A stretch of 6,171 bases of DNA from the NCBI GenBank assembly GCA_021845835.1, contig JAJZVE010000295.1, positions 1 through 6,171 on the forward strand, read 5' to 3'. How positions within the stretch are numbered: position 1 is the stretch's first letter; the number at the start of each line of letters is the position of its first letter. The notes below the pieces were generated by a model. The model was given only the letters and a program-made list of their open reading frames with translations. It ran no database searches and was not told the DNA's origin. The translations under genes and the position numbers were made by a program. This DNA comes from Pseudomonadota bacterium. Lineage in GTDB: Bacteria; Pseudomonadota; Alphaproteobacteria; Acetobacterales; Acetobacteraceae. Of this stretch, positions 1-6,171 are shown piece by piece.

Positions 1-452
1 CGATCTTCGGCGAACTCAGGCTCGAGCTGACGGAAAAGATCGAGGCCACCGTCGAAGGCAACAAGGTGGCGATCGCGCCGCGCGACGACACCACGCCGGC
101 GCGCATGATGTGGGGCACCACACGCGCGCTGGTCGCCAACATGGTGAAGGGGGTTTCCGCCGGCTACGCGAAGTCGATGGAGATCACCGGCACCGGCTTC
201 CGCGCTGCGGTGCAGGGCAGCAACCTGGTGATGAATCTCGGCTTCTCGCACGACGTGGTCTATCCGATCCCGCCGGGCATCAGGATCACCTGCGAAAAGC
301 CGACCGCGGTGAAGGTCGAGGGCATGGACAAGCGCCAGGTCGGCCAGGTGGCCGCCGAAATCCGCGGCTTCCGCCCGCCCGAGCCGTACAAGGGCAAGGG
401 CGTGAAGTTCGACGGCGAGGCGATCCGGCGCAAGGAAGGCAAGAAGAAGTAA
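1..452 (+). CDS. rplF: 50S ribosomal protein L6, 5'-truncated by the window edge
   Basis: L6 binds 23S rRNA near the base of the L7/L12 stalk and the sarcin-ricin loop, where translation factors dock. The reading frame is open from base 3, and its residues before the GTG at 66 (I-F-G-E-L-R, then L-T-E-K-I-E) match the first L6 repeat. That GTG is therefore internal and the true start lies upstream of the window. About 149 residues are visible against roughly 177 in the family, so some 28 N-terminal residues are missing. Recognisable blocks are [15 protein letters not shown] in the middle, L-G-F-S-H, then [11 protein letters not shown] and the basic tail E-G-K-K-K. The stop shares one base with the rplR start (TAATG), as expected for coupled genes of the spc operon. 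Nothing looks damaged. Identification is by recalled family similarity and is very secure. Confidence 0.97.
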   Translation, partial: IFGELRLELTEKIEATVEGNKVAIAPRDDTTPARMMWGTTRALVANMVKGVSAGYAKSMEITGTGFRAAVQGSNLVMNLGFSHDVVYPIPPGIRITCEKPTAVKVEGMDKRQVGQVAAEIRGFRPPEPYKGKGVKFDGEAIRRKEGKKK

Positions 453-814
453 TGAGCGGGAGCAACCAGTTGCGGGAGCGGCGGCGCGAGCGCCTGCGGT
501 TCTCGCTGCGGCGCAAGGGCGGCGGGCGGCCGCGGCTGTCCGTGTTCCGCTCCGGCAAGCACATCTATGCGCAGGTGATCGACGACGCGGCCGGGCGCAC
601 GTTGGCGGCGGCGTCGTCGGTGGACGCGGCGCTGCGCGCGGCGCTGCGCACCGGGGCCGACAAGGCGGCGGCGGCGGCGGTCGGCAAGCTGATCGCGGAA
701 CGGGCGCTGGCAGCCGGGATCTCGGCGGTGGTGTTCGATCGCGGCGCCTATATGTATCACGGCCGGGTCAAGGCCCTGGCCGATGCCGCCCGCGAGGGCG
801 GTCTGGCCTTCTGA
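452..814 (+). CDS. rplR: 50S ribosomal protein L18
   Basis: L18 binds 5S rRNA and, with L5, anchors it in the central protuberance of the large subunit. The 120-residue product has the family's usual length. It starts with a very basic tail (residues 8-26, rich in Arg), followed by R-P-R-L-S-V-F-R-S at 26-34 and H-I-Y-A-Q-V-I-D-D at 37-45. It ends with the signature V-F-D-R-G at 94-98, Y-H-G-R-V-K-A-L-A at 102-110 and A-A-R-E-G-G at 112-117. The start ATG overlaps the rplF stop as TAATG, which supports translational reinitiation; a purine-rich stretch AAGGAAGG at 432-439 sits rather far upstream (12 bases). Residues 52-88 are unusually alanine-rich, matching runs of GCG codons, but this suits a high-GC genome. 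Same frame as the upstream reading in which a longer ORF could be called; the family start is clearly at 452. Confidence 0.97.
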   Translation: MSGSNQLRERRRERLRFSLRRKGGGRPRLSVFRSGKHIYAQVIDDAAGRTLAAASSVDAALRAALRTGADKAAAAAVGKLIAERALAAGISAVVFDRGAYMYHGRVKALADAAREGGLAF

Positions 815-817
815 GGG

Positions 818-825
818 GAAGCAGC
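818..825 (+). promoter_or_regulatory. rpsE ribosome binding region
   Basis: GAGGGGAA at 813-820 overlaps the rplR stop codon and lies a few bases before the rpsE ATG at 826. It is the only Shine-Dalgarno-like sequence in the 11-base gap, so it fixes the start of rpsE, whose second codons (A-R-E-P) follow directly. Modest confidence because the match is G-rich rather than a perfect AGGAGG. Confidence 0.5.
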
Positions 826-1416
826 ATGGCACGTGAACCGCGCGGCGGGCGCGACCGCGATCGCGAGCGGGACGGCGGTGACGAGCTGATCGACAAGCTG
901 GTCACCATCAACCGCGTCGCGAAGGTGGTGAAGGGCGGCCGGCGCTTCGCATTCGCGGCGCTGGTGGTGGTCGGCGACCAGAAGGGCCGCGTCGGCTACG
1001 GCGCCGGCAAGGCGCGCGAGGTGCCGGAGGCGATCCGCAAGGCCACCGACCGCGCCAAGCGCAGCATGATCCGCGTGCCGATGAAGGAGGGCCGCACGCT
1101 GCATCACGACGTGCATGGCCGCTACGGCGCCGGCTCGGTGGTGCTGCGCTCGGCGGTGGCGGGCACCGGCATCATCGCGGGCGGCCCGATGCGCGCGGTG
1201 TTCGAGACGCTCGGCATCGGCGACGTGGTGGCGAAAAGCCTCGGCAGCCGCAACCCGCACAACATGGTGAAGGCGACGTTCGACGCGCTGACCCGCTGCG
1301 CCAGCCCCCGTTCGGTGGCGTCGCGGCGCGGCAAGAAGGTCTCCGACCTGCTCGGCCGGCGCGAGACGGCGGCGCCGGCCGCGGCGCCGGTGCAGGAGGC
1401 GCAGGCCGATGGCTGA
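826..1416 (+). CDS. rpsE: 30S ribosomal protein S5
   Basis: S5 sits at the small-subunit mRNA entry and helps decoding accuracy; in the family, changes in its loop cause spectinomycin resistance and others change translational fidelity. The 196-residue product has a charged, Arg/Asp-rich N-terminal extension (residues 2-19). The double-stranded-RNA-binding-like domain follows (about 20-85) with [13 protein letters not shown] at 28-40, the loop region linked to spectinomycin, and V-G-Y-G-A-G-K-A at 56-63. The C-terminal domain (about 98-172) carries [12 protein letters not shown] at 112-123 and S-R-N-P-H-N at 141-146. The Ala/Pro-rich tail (181-196) makes it longer than the 166-residue E. coli protein, which is common in alphaproteobacteria. 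The loop looks wild-type, so no resistance change is visible. It overlaps rpmD by 8 bp. Confidence 0.97.
   Translation: MAREPRGGRDRDRERDGGDELIDKLVTINRVAKVVKGGRRFAFAALVVVGDQKGRVGYGAGKAREVPEAIRKATDRAKRSMIRVPMKEGRTLHHDVHGRYGAGSVVLRSAVAGTGIIAGGPMRAVFETLGIGDVVAKSLGSRNPHNMVKATFDALTRCASPRSVASRRGKKVSDLLGRRETAAPAAAPVQEAQADG
1394..1399 (+). promoter_or_regulatory. rpmD ribosome binding site inside rpsE
   Basis: A perfect AGGAGG lies 9 bases before the rpmD ATG at 1409, inside the last codons of rpsE. It decides the rpmD start and allows ribosomes to load independently of coupling from rpsE. Confidence 0.8.
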
Positions 1417-1600
1417 CGAACCGAAGACGCTGCGGGTGACGCAGGTCGCGTCCGGCTGCGGGCGCAAGCCCGGCCAGCAGGCGACGCTGGTGGGGCTCGG
1501 GCTGAACAAGCTGCGCCGCAGCCGCGAGGTCGAGGACACGCCGGCGGTGCGCGGCATGATCCGCAAGGTCGCCCATCTGGTGAAGGTGGAAGTGAAGTGA
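1409..1600 (+). CDS. rpmD: 50S ribosomal protein L30
   Basis: L30 is a small protein on the solvent side of the large subunit, contacting 23S rRNA; some bacteria lack it. The 63-residue product has the normal bacterial length. Its pattern is typical: a first strand L-R-V-T-Q-V-A-S at 8-15, the G-R-K-P-G-Q turn at 18-23 before the helix, and [10 protein letters not shown] at 26-35. R-S-R-E-V-E-D-T-P follows at 38-45, with [10 protein letters not shown] at 49-58. It starts inside the end of rpsE (8-bp overlap), preceded by an excellent AGGAGG, and its TGA stop overlaps the GTG start of rplO. The location between rpsE and rplO is the standard spc-operon place and confirms the call. Confidence 0.96.
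   Translation: MADEPKTLRVTQVASGCGRKPGQQATLVGLGLNKLRRSREVEDTPAVRGMIRKVAHLVKVEVK
1583..1590 (+). promoter_or_regulatory. rplO ribosome binding site
   Basis: AAGGTGGA lies 6 bases before the GTG at 1597, inside the end of rpmD. Together with the L15-type N-terminus (K-L-N-D-L-R-D-N) directly after, it supports GTG rather than a later codon as the rplO start. Confidence 0.6.
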
Positions 1601-2079
1601 AACTCAATGATCTGCGCGACAACGCGGGCGCGCGGCTGAAGTCCAAGCGGCTCGGCCGCGGCATCGGCTCCGGCAAGGGCAAGACCAGCGGCAAGGGCGT
1701 GAAGGGCCAGAAGGCGCGCGAGGGGGTGGCGCTGAACGGGTTCGAGGGCGGTCAGCTGCCGATCTACCGCCGCCTGCCCAAGCGCGGTTTCGCCAACATC
1801 TTCCGCAAGGAGTACGCGCCGGTGAACCTGGGCGCGCTGGCGCGCGCCATCGAGGCCGGGCGGATCGACCCGAGCCAGCCGATCACGGAGGCGGAACTGC
1901 GCGCCGCCGGTCTGGTGCGCGGCGGCAAGGTGGCCGGCGTGCGCCTGCTGGCGGGTGGGGAGCTGACGCGCGCCGTCACCATCACCGTGGCCGGCGCCTC
2001 GGCGGCGGCGGTCGCGGCGGTGGAGCAGGTGGGCGGCAGCGTGACGACCACGGTTGCGAAGGCGGCAGCGGCGGGCTGA
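1597..2079 (+). CDS. rplO: 50S ribosomal protein L15
   Basis: L15 is a late-assembling large-subunit protein whose long basic N-terminal arm reaches into 23S rRNA. The 160-residue product starts at a GTG that shares GTGA with the rpmD stop. The N-terminal [11 protein letters not shown] is the family's standard opening, so the GTG is well supported. The glycine- and lysine-rich arm spans about 13-60 with [13 protein letters not shown] at 18-30 and G-F-E-G-G-Q-L-P at 48-55. The globular part (about 61-150) includes R-L-P-K-R-G-F at 59-65. The last residues (149-160) are a short Thr/Ala-rich tail, often variable in this family. It is followed by the largest gap in the spc part of the window, before secY. 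No missing elements are seen. Confidence 0.97.
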   Translation: MKLNDLRDNAGARLKSKRLGRGIGSGKGKTSGKGVKGQKAREGVALNGFEGGQLPIYRRLPKRGFANIFRKEYAPVNLGALARAIEAGRIDPSQPITEAELRAAGLVRGGKVAGVRLLAGGELTRAVTITVAGASAAAVAAVEQVGGSVTTTVAKAAAAG

Positions 2080-2182
2080 CCCCGCCGGCCTTGCGCGCAC
2101 CGGCCGCGCGGCGGCACACTACGGGACCAGGCGCGGCGCCCTCGGCACGTCCGGCGGCGCCGCAACCATGACGGAGTAGCGC
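2080..2182 (+). promoter_or_regulatory. rplO-secY spacer with GC hairpin
   Basis: This 103-bp spacer separates otherwise overlapping genes. GCGGCGCC at 2133-2140 pairs perfectly with GGCGCCGC at 2156-2163 around a 15-base loop. No T-run follows, so it does not look like an intrinsic terminator. The secY ribosome binding site GGAG at 2173-2176 lies 10 bases after the stem and 6 bases before the ATG. I see no convincing promoter. The stem could act on translation of secY or as an RNA processing or stability element; that is inference only, and GC-rich DNA forms such stems by chance. Confidence 0.35.
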
Positions 2183-3532
2183 ATGGCCTCCGCGGCCGAA
2201 CAGCTTGCTGCCAATCTCAGTCTCGGCACGCTGTCCAAGGCGACCGAGCTCAAGAAGCGCATCTGGTTCACCCTGGGCGCGCTGCTGGTGTACCGCCTCG
2301 GCACCTACATCCCGGTTCCCGGCGTCGATGCCTCGGTGATCGGCGAGCTGCTGCAGAGCCGCAGCGGCGGCGGCGTGCTCGGTATGTTCAACATGTTCAG
2401 CGGCGGCGCGCTCGGGCGCATGACCGTGTTCGCGCTGAACATCATGCCGTACATCAGCGCCAGCATCATCATCCAGCTGATGTCGGCCGCCATCCCGACG
2501 CTGGAGACGCTGAAGAAGGAAGGCGAGAGCGGGCGCAAGAAGCTCAACCAGTACACCCGCTACCTGACCGTCGTGATCGCCATGTTCCAGTCCTACGGCA
2601 TCGCCATCGGACTGGAGAGCATGCGCGGCAGCTTCGGCGCCGCGGTGATCGACCCGGGGGCGTTCTTCCGCCTGTCCTGCGTGGTGTCGCTGGTCGGCGG
2701 GACGATGTTCCTGATGTGGATCGGCGAGCAGATCACCGCGCGCGGCATCGGCAACGGCACCAGTCTGATCATCTTCGCCGGCATCGTCGCCAACACGCCG
2801 CACGCGCTGGCGACGCTGCTGGAACTCGGGCGCACCGGCGCGCTCAGCCCGATCTTCATCCTCGCCTTCATCGTCATCGCGCTCGGCGTGATCGCGTTCA
2901 TCGTGTTCATCGAGCGGGCGCAGCGACGCATCGTCATCCAGTATCCCAAGCGCCAGGTCGGCCAACGCATGTTCGGCGGCGACGCCACGCACATGCCGCT
3001 GAAGATCAACACCTCCGGTGTCATCCCGCCGATCTTCGCCAGTTCCATCCTGCTGATCCCGGCGACCATCTCCGGCTTCTCGGCGCGGACCGGCGATAGC
3101 GGGTTGCTCGGCGTGATCGGCAATGCGCTGGCGCACGGCCAGCCGGCCTACATGGTTGCCTATGCGCTGCTGATCGTGTTCTTCAGCTACTTCTACACTG
3201 CCGTCGTGTTCAATCCGCAGGAGACCGCCGACAACCTGAAGAAATACGGCGGCTTCATCCCCGGCATCCGGCCGGGCAGCGCCACCGCGGACTACTTCGA
3301 CCATGTGCTGACACGGCTCACCACGATCGGCGCCATCTACCTGGTCGTGGTCTGCCTGCTGCCGGAGATCCTGATCAGCAACTACGGCGTCCCGTTCTAC
3401 TTCGGCGGGACCAGCATCATGATCGTGGTATCGGTGACGATGGACACGGTGACGCAAATCCAGTCTCATCTGCTCGCGCACCAGTACGAGGGGTTGATTC
3501 GCAAGGCCCGGGTGCGCGGGAGGGGACGGTGA
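2183..3532 (+). CDS. secY: Sec translocon channel subunit SecY
   Basis: SecY forms the protein-conducting channel of the inner membrane with SecE and SecG; SecA or the ribosome pushes substrates through it. The 449-residue product has ten hydrophobic segments at about 27-46, 79-101, 126-145, 163-183, 192-212, 223-244, 278-298, 322-343, 377-398 and 403-426. Between the first two is the plug region (about 62-75, G-V-L-G-M-F-N-M-F). The cytosolic loop with [11 protein letters not shown] at 248-258 and the loop with G-F-I-P-G-I-R-P-G at 357-365 are the SecA and ribosome docking loops. R363 sits at the conserved arginine of the second loop (E. coli R357). The length and segment number match the family, so it is complete. 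It is preceded by GGAG and its TGA overlaps the adk GTG. High confidence. Confidence 0.97.
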   Translation: MASAAEQLAANLSLGTLSKATELKKRIWFTLGALLVYRLGTYIPVPGVDASVIGELLQSRSGGGVLGMFNMFSGGALGRMTVFALNIMPYISASIIIQLMSAAIPTLETLKKEGESGRKKLNQYTRYLTVVIAMFQSYGIAIGLESMRGSFGAAVIDPGAFFRLSCVVSLVGGTMFLMWIGEQITARGIGNGTSLIIFAGIVANTPHALATLLELGRTGALSPIFILAFIVIALGVIAFIVFIERAQRRIVIQYPKRQVGQRMFGGDATHMPLKINTSGVIPPIFASSILLIPATISGFSARTGDSGLLGVIGNALAHGQPAYMVAYALLIVFFSYFYTAVVFNPQETADNLKKYGGFIPGIRPGSATADYFDHVLTRLTTIGAIYLVVVCLLPEILISNYGVPFYFGGTSIMIVVSVTMDTVTQIQSHLLAHQYEGLIRKARVRGRGR

Positions 3533-4197
3533 GGCTGATTCTGCTTGGGCCGCCGGGGGCGGGCAAGGGTACGCAGGCGAAGCGGCTGGAGGCGCGCTTC
3601 GGCATCGTGCAGATTTCCACCGGCGACATGCTGCGCGCCGAGGTTGCCGCCGGTTCCGCGGTCGGGCTGCAGGCCAGGGCGGTGATGGAGGCCGGGCAAC
3701 TCGTCTCCGACGACATTCTGGTCCGCATGCTCGGCAACCGGATCGAGCGGCCCGACTGCGCGCGCGGCTTCATCCTGGACGGCTTCCCCCGCACCGTGCC
3801 GCAGGCCGAAGCGCTCGACCGGCTGCTGGCGGAACACCGCATGAAGCTCGACGCGGTGGTCGAGCTCAAGGTCGATGCCGCGGCGCTGATCGAGCGCATC
3901 GCCGGGCGGTTCACCTGCGCCAGGTGCGGCGCCGGCTATCACGACACGTTCAAGCGGCCGCGCCTGGACGGCACCTGCGACGTGTGCGGCAGCCATGAGT
4001 TCGTGCGCCGCGCCGACGACAGCCGCGAGACGGTCAGCGCCCGGCTGGATGCCTACGAACGCCAGACGGCGCCGATCCTGCCGCACTACGCGGCCCAGGG
4101 CCTGCTGCACACGGTCGGCGGCATGGCCGGGATCGACGCCGTCACCGCGGAGCTTCTCGCCGTGCTGGAGCGGCTGCCGGCGGTGACAGCGGCGTGA
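3529..4197 (+). CDS. adk: Adenylate kinase with zinc-type lid
   Basis: Adenylate kinase interconverts ATP plus AMP with two ADP in the cytoplasm. The 222-residue product starts at GTG, inside the secY stop (GTGA), and opens with [14 protein letters not shown], the P-loop at 7-15. The AMP-binding region includes S-T-G-D-M-L-R at 30-36, and D84-G-F-P-R88 is the conserved site that follows. The lid (about 126-163) carries four cysteines at 130, 133, 150 and 153 in a C-x2-C / C-x2-C pattern, the same numbering I recall for the zinc-binding Geobacillus stearothermophilus enzyme. R127, R160, R161 and R172 fit the lid and core arginines that contact phosphate. Most proteobacterial enzymes of the E. 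coli type lack this cysteine set. Placement after secY is common in alphaproteobacteria. A 167-bp spacer follows. Confidence 0.96.
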   Translation: MRLILLGPPGAGKGTQAKRLEARFGIVQISTGDMLRAEVAAGSAVGLQARAVMEAGQLVSDDILVRMLGNRIERPDCARGFILDGFPRTVPQAEALDRLLAEHRMKLDAVVELKVDAAALIERIAGRFTCARCGAGYHDTFKRPRLDGTCDVCGSHEFVRRADDSRETVSARLDAYERQTAPILPHYAAQGLLHTVGGMAGIDAVTAELLAVLERLPAVTAA

Positions 4198-4228
4198 GGC
4201 ATGCTCACGGATATTTGACAGTCATGCG

Positions 4229-4256
4229 TTGACAGGGGAACGGCGGGGGCTATAGT
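4229..4256 (+). promoter_or_regulatory. Sigma-70-type promoter of the alpha operon
   Basis: A perfect TTGACA at 4229-4234 is followed after 16 bp by TATAGT at 4251-4256, five of six consensus bases. It lies in the only long spacer of the window, 109 bp before the rpsM start, so it probably drives rpsM-rpsK-rpoA independently of the upstream genes. A start of transcription near 4262-4264 is expected from the -10 position. The six bases after the -10 are GC-only or nearly so (GCGGCC), as in promoters under stringent control. An additional TTGACA at 4215-4220 has no partner -10 box at normal distance. Confidence 0.75.
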
Positions 4257-4292
4257 GCGGCCCCTCGGCGGCGCCCAGGCGGGCGGGGCCGC
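4257..4292 (+). repeat. Inverted repeat at the alpha-operon transcription start
   Basis: GCGGCCCC at 4257-4264 and GGGGCCGC at 4285-4292 form a perfect 8-bp inverted repeat with a 20-base centre. The left arm covers the discriminator and the expected transcription start. In RNA, only a start at about 4257 would include the whole stem, so a DNA-binding site is one possibility. The rest of the leader to 4364 holds a second weak stem, CCGGG 4330-4334 with CCCGG 4341-4345, just before the ribosome binding site. GC-rich chance pairing cannot be excluded. Confidence 0.4.
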
Positions 4293-4349
4293 TATTGTCC
4301 ATTCCAGACCTCAAGGTCCGAACGCGAGGCCGGGGCCGGTCCCGGAACG

Positions 4350-4355
4350 AAGGAG
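4350..4355 (+). promoter_or_regulatory. rpsM ribosome binding site
   Basis: AAGGAG lies 9 bases before the GTG at 4365. An ATG at 4357 is only 1 base after it and opens a different, nine-codon frame ending at 4386, so it is too close to be served by this site. The site and the S13 N-terminus (A-R-I-A-G-V-N-I-P) fix the GTG start. Confidence 0.8.
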
Positions 4356-4364
4356 TATGGCGGC

Positions 4365-4742
<378 letters not shown>

Positions 4743-4787
4743 CGCGAGGCCCGCGTCACTCGGCTTCCCGCACCCAGCGAACGAGAC

Positions 4788-4791
4788 AGGA
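4788..4791 (+). promoter_or_regulatory. rpsK ribosome binding site
   Basis: AGGA lies 6 bases before the ATG at 4798, inside the 55-bp spacer from rpsM. The rest of that spacer holds only a weak 4-bp stem (CGCG 4743-4746 with 4752-4755) and no T-run, so I see no terminator or promoter. Confidence 0.5.
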
Positions 4792-4797
4792 TCGAAG

Positions 4798-5196
4798 ATG
4801 GCCAAGCCAGCGACCGGCGGTGCGCGCCCCCGCAAGAAGGAGCGCAAGAACATCAGCTCCGGCGTCGCCCATGTGGCGGCGACGTTCAACAACACCATGA
4901 TCACCATCGCCGATGCCCAGGGCAACGCGATCGCCTGGTCGTCTTCCGGCAGCCAGGGCTTCAAGGGCAGCCGCAAATCGACGCCCTATGCCGCCCAGGT
5001 CGCCGCCGAGGACGCCGGCCGCAAGGCCCGCGAGCACGGCATGGAGACGCTGGAGATCGAGGTGAGCGGTCCCGGCTCCGGCCGCGAGAGCGCGCTGCGC
5101 GCGCTGCAGACGGTCGGCTTTGCGATCACCGCGATCCGCGACATGACGCCGATTCCGCACAACGGCTGCCGGCCGCGCAAGCGCCGGCGGGTCTGA
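4798..5196 (+). CDS. rpsK: 30S ribosomal protein S11
   Basis: S11 lies in the platform of the small subunit close to the mRNA exit and the E site. The 132-residue product has a basic N-terminus (residues 10-18, K-K-E-R-K), followed by [12 protein letters not shown] at 22-33. [14 protein letters not shown] at 54-67 and G-P-G-S-G-R-E at 91-97 follow. The C-terminus [16 protein letters not shown] closes it; the family usually has P-P-K where this protein has P-R-K at 126-128. The Asn-Gly pair (N122-G123) sits where E. coli S11 carries an isoaspartate; whether it occurs here is unknown. The gene is followed by rpoA after 61 bp, with no rpsD between, as in alphaproteobacteria. The call is secure. 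Confidence 0.97.
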   Translation: MAKPATGGARPRKKERKNISSGVAHVAATFNNTMITIADAQGNAIAWSSSGSQGFKGSRKSTPYAAQVAAEDAGRKAREHGMETLEIEVSGPGSGRESALRALQTVGFAITAIRDMTPIPHNGCRPRKRRRV

Positions 5197-5223
5197 TCCG
5201 GTTGAACCTCGTCCCTGAGACGC

Positions 5224-5240
5224 CGGTGCGCCGCGCGCCG
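5224..5240 (+). promoter_or_regulatory. Hairpin in the rpsK-rpoA spacer
   Basis: C5224-GGTGCG-5230 can pair with CGCGCC-G5240 (7 bp including one G-U) around a CCG loop, in the 61-bp spacer. A six-codon ATG frame starts right after it at 5241. There is no T-run, so it does not look like an intrinsic terminator. Its meaning is unknown and chance pairing in GC-rich DNA is possible. Confidence 0.3.
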
Positions 5241-5257
5241 ATGCATTCGAGAGTCCC

Positions 5258-6171
5258 ATGAGGCAAAGCGTCGTCCTGCAGAAGAACTGGCAATCGCTCA
5301 TCAAGCCGGAAAAGCTTGATGTCGAACCCGGCTCCGATCCGTCCCGCGTCGCCACCATCGTCGCCGAGCCGCTGGAGCGGGGGTTCGGCATGACGCTCGG
5401 CAACGCGCTGCGCCGCATCCTGCTGTCCTCGCTGCAGGGGGCGGCGGTCACCGCGATCCAGATCGACGGCGTGCTGCACGAATTCAGCAGCGTCGCCGGC
5501 GTGCGTGAGGACGTGACCGACATCGTGCTGAACGTGAAGCAGCTGGCTTTGCGCATGCACGGCGACGGGCCGAAGCGCATGGCGCTGACGGCGACCGGGC
5601 CGGGCGAGGTGCGTGCCGGCCAGATCCAGGCCGGCCACGATATCGAGATCATGAACCCCGAACTGGTGATCTGCACGCTCGACGACGGCGTGAAGCTCGG
5701 CATGGAGTTCACGGTCAACAGCAACAAGGGCTACTGGGCGGCCAGCGTCAACCGGCCGGAGGATGCGCCGATCGGCCTGATCCCGATCGATGCCATCTAC
5801 TCGCCGGTGCGCCGCGTCTCCTACAAGGTCGAGCCGACGCGCGTCGGGCAGGTCACCGACTACGACAAGCTGCTGCTGACGGTGGAGACCAACGGCGCGG
5901 TAACGCCGGAGGATGCGGTTGCGCTTGCCGCGCGCATCCTGCAGGACCAGTTGCAACTCTTCATCAACTTCGAGGAGCCGCAGCAGATCCGTGCCGAGGA
6001 GCCGCAGGACGACCTGCCGTTCAACCGCAACCTGCTGCGCAAGGTGGATGAGCTGGAGCTGTCGGTGCGCAGCGCCAACTGCCTGAAGAACGACAACATC
6101 GTCTATATCGGCGATCTGGTGCAGAAGTCCGAGCAGGAGATGCTGCGCACGCCGAATTTCGGCCGCAAGTC
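5258..6171 (+). CDS. rpoA: RNA polymerase alpha subunit, 3'-truncated by the window edge
   Basis: The alpha subunit starts RNA polymerase assembly as a dimer and its C-terminal domain contacts activators and UP elements. The frame is open for 304 codons to the window end with no stop. The N-terminal domain (about 1-235) carries [17 protein letters not shown] at 39-55, I-D-G-V-L-H-E-F at 69-76 and [11 protein letters not shown] at 173-183. A linker leads to the C-terminal domain, where [10 protein letters not shown] holds R271 and N274, the counterparts of E. coli R265 and N268 that bind DNA. About 25-35 residues are missing at the end. The start ATG gives five residues (M-R-Q-S-V) before V-L-Q-K-N-W-Q, the usual opening in this group being shorter. 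The binding site is weak (GAGAG 5249-5253). It is complete in content up to the cut. Confidence 0.95.
   Translation, partial: MRQSVVLQKNWQSLIKPEKLDVEPGSDPSRVATIVAEPLERGFGMTLGNALRRILLSSLQGAAVTAIQIDGVLHEFSSVAGVREDVTDIVLNVKQLALRMHGDGPKRMALTATGPGEVRAGQIQAGHDIEIMNPELVICTLDDGVKLGMEFTVNSNKGYWAASVNRPEDAPIGLIPIDAIYSPVRRVSYKVEPTRVGQVTDYDKLLLTVETNGAVTPEDAVALAARILQDQLQLFINFEEPQQIRAEEPQDDLPFNRNLLRKVDELELSVRSANCLKNDNIVYIGDLVQKSEQEMLRTPNFGRK

Noticed and set aside
66..68. GTG as the start of rplF
   Set aside because: The frame is open upstream to base 3 and those residues match L6, so this GTG is internal.
110..451. A longer + strand start for rplR inside rplF
   Set aside because: Residues before 452 have no similarity to L18 and read the wrong frame of L6; the family N-terminus begins at 452.
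664..690. GCG-rich run in rplR as a repeat element
   Set aside because: It encodes the alanine-rich helix region of L18 and reflects codon bias, with no fixed repeat unit.
2133..2163. Intrinsic terminator after rplO
   Set aside because: The stem is strong, but there is no T-run after it and secY follows, so termination is unlikely.
1982..3481. A 499-residue open frame on the minus strand opposite secY, and a 447-residue one at 757-2100
   Set aside because: Both are antisense to conserved ribosomal and secY genes. Their composition is rich in Arg, Ala, His and Asp, as expected from a complement frame of high-GC coding DNA. No recognisable domain or own ribosome binding site was seen.
3466..4110. 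Minus-strand open frames opposite adk
   Set aside because: They mirror adk codons, show no motif, and adk is unmistakable on the + strand.
4199..4227. GCATG / CATGC inverted repeat after adk as a terminator
   Set aside because: Only a 5-bp stem with a 19-base loop and no T-run; it also overlaps the promoter region.

Overview
The window is a GC-rich stretch (visibly well above 60% G+C) in which all ten genes lie on the + strand: the distal part of the spc ribosomal-protein operon followed by the alpha operon. The order is rplF (5' end cut off), rplR, rpsE, rpmD, rplO, secY, adk, rpsM, rpsK, rpoA (3' end cut off). With adk directly after secY, no rpmJ between secY and rpsM, and no rpsD between rpsK and rpoA, this is the usual alphaproteobacterial arrangement. 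The wording of RpoA (for example V-L-Q-K-N-W-Q near the start, then long stretches like those of acetic-acid-bacterium relatives) and the zinc-type lid of adenylate kinase point to Rhodospirillales, probably Acetobacteraceae. The order and family rest on recalled protein similarity, not on a search.

Region 1-2079 holds five large- and small-subunit ribosomal protein genes packed with short overlaps (TAATG at rplF/rplR, 8 bp at rpsE/rpmD, GTGA at rpmD/rplO) and one 11-bp gap, so they are almost certainly one translationally coupled transcript. A 103-bp spacer with a GC-rich hairpin and a three-codon mini-ORF separates rplO from secY. The genes secY and adk overlap by GTGA. After adk comes a 167-bp spacer with the only convincing promoter in the window (TTGACA, 16 bp, TATAGT), an inverted repeat at the expected transcription start, and a strong ribosome binding site before rpsM. 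The genes rpsM, rpsK and rpoA follow with spacers of 55 and 61 bp and no visible terminator.

Functionally, L6, L18, L30, L15, S5, S13 and S11 are ribosome components, SecY is the core of the protein-export channel, Adk balances adenine nucleotides, and RpoA is the assembly scaffold of RNA polymerase. Placing them together links translation, secretion, nucleotide balance and transcription in one growth-rate-regulated cluster.

I found no novel system. All genes are intact in the visible part, with no frameshift, mobile element, tRNA, rRNA or CRISPR array. The observations worth a second look are regulatory: the internal promoter with its GC-rich discriminator and inverted repeat, the hairpins and mini-ORFs just before secY and rpoA, and the absence of rpsD, which removes the classical S4 feedback arrangement from this locus.
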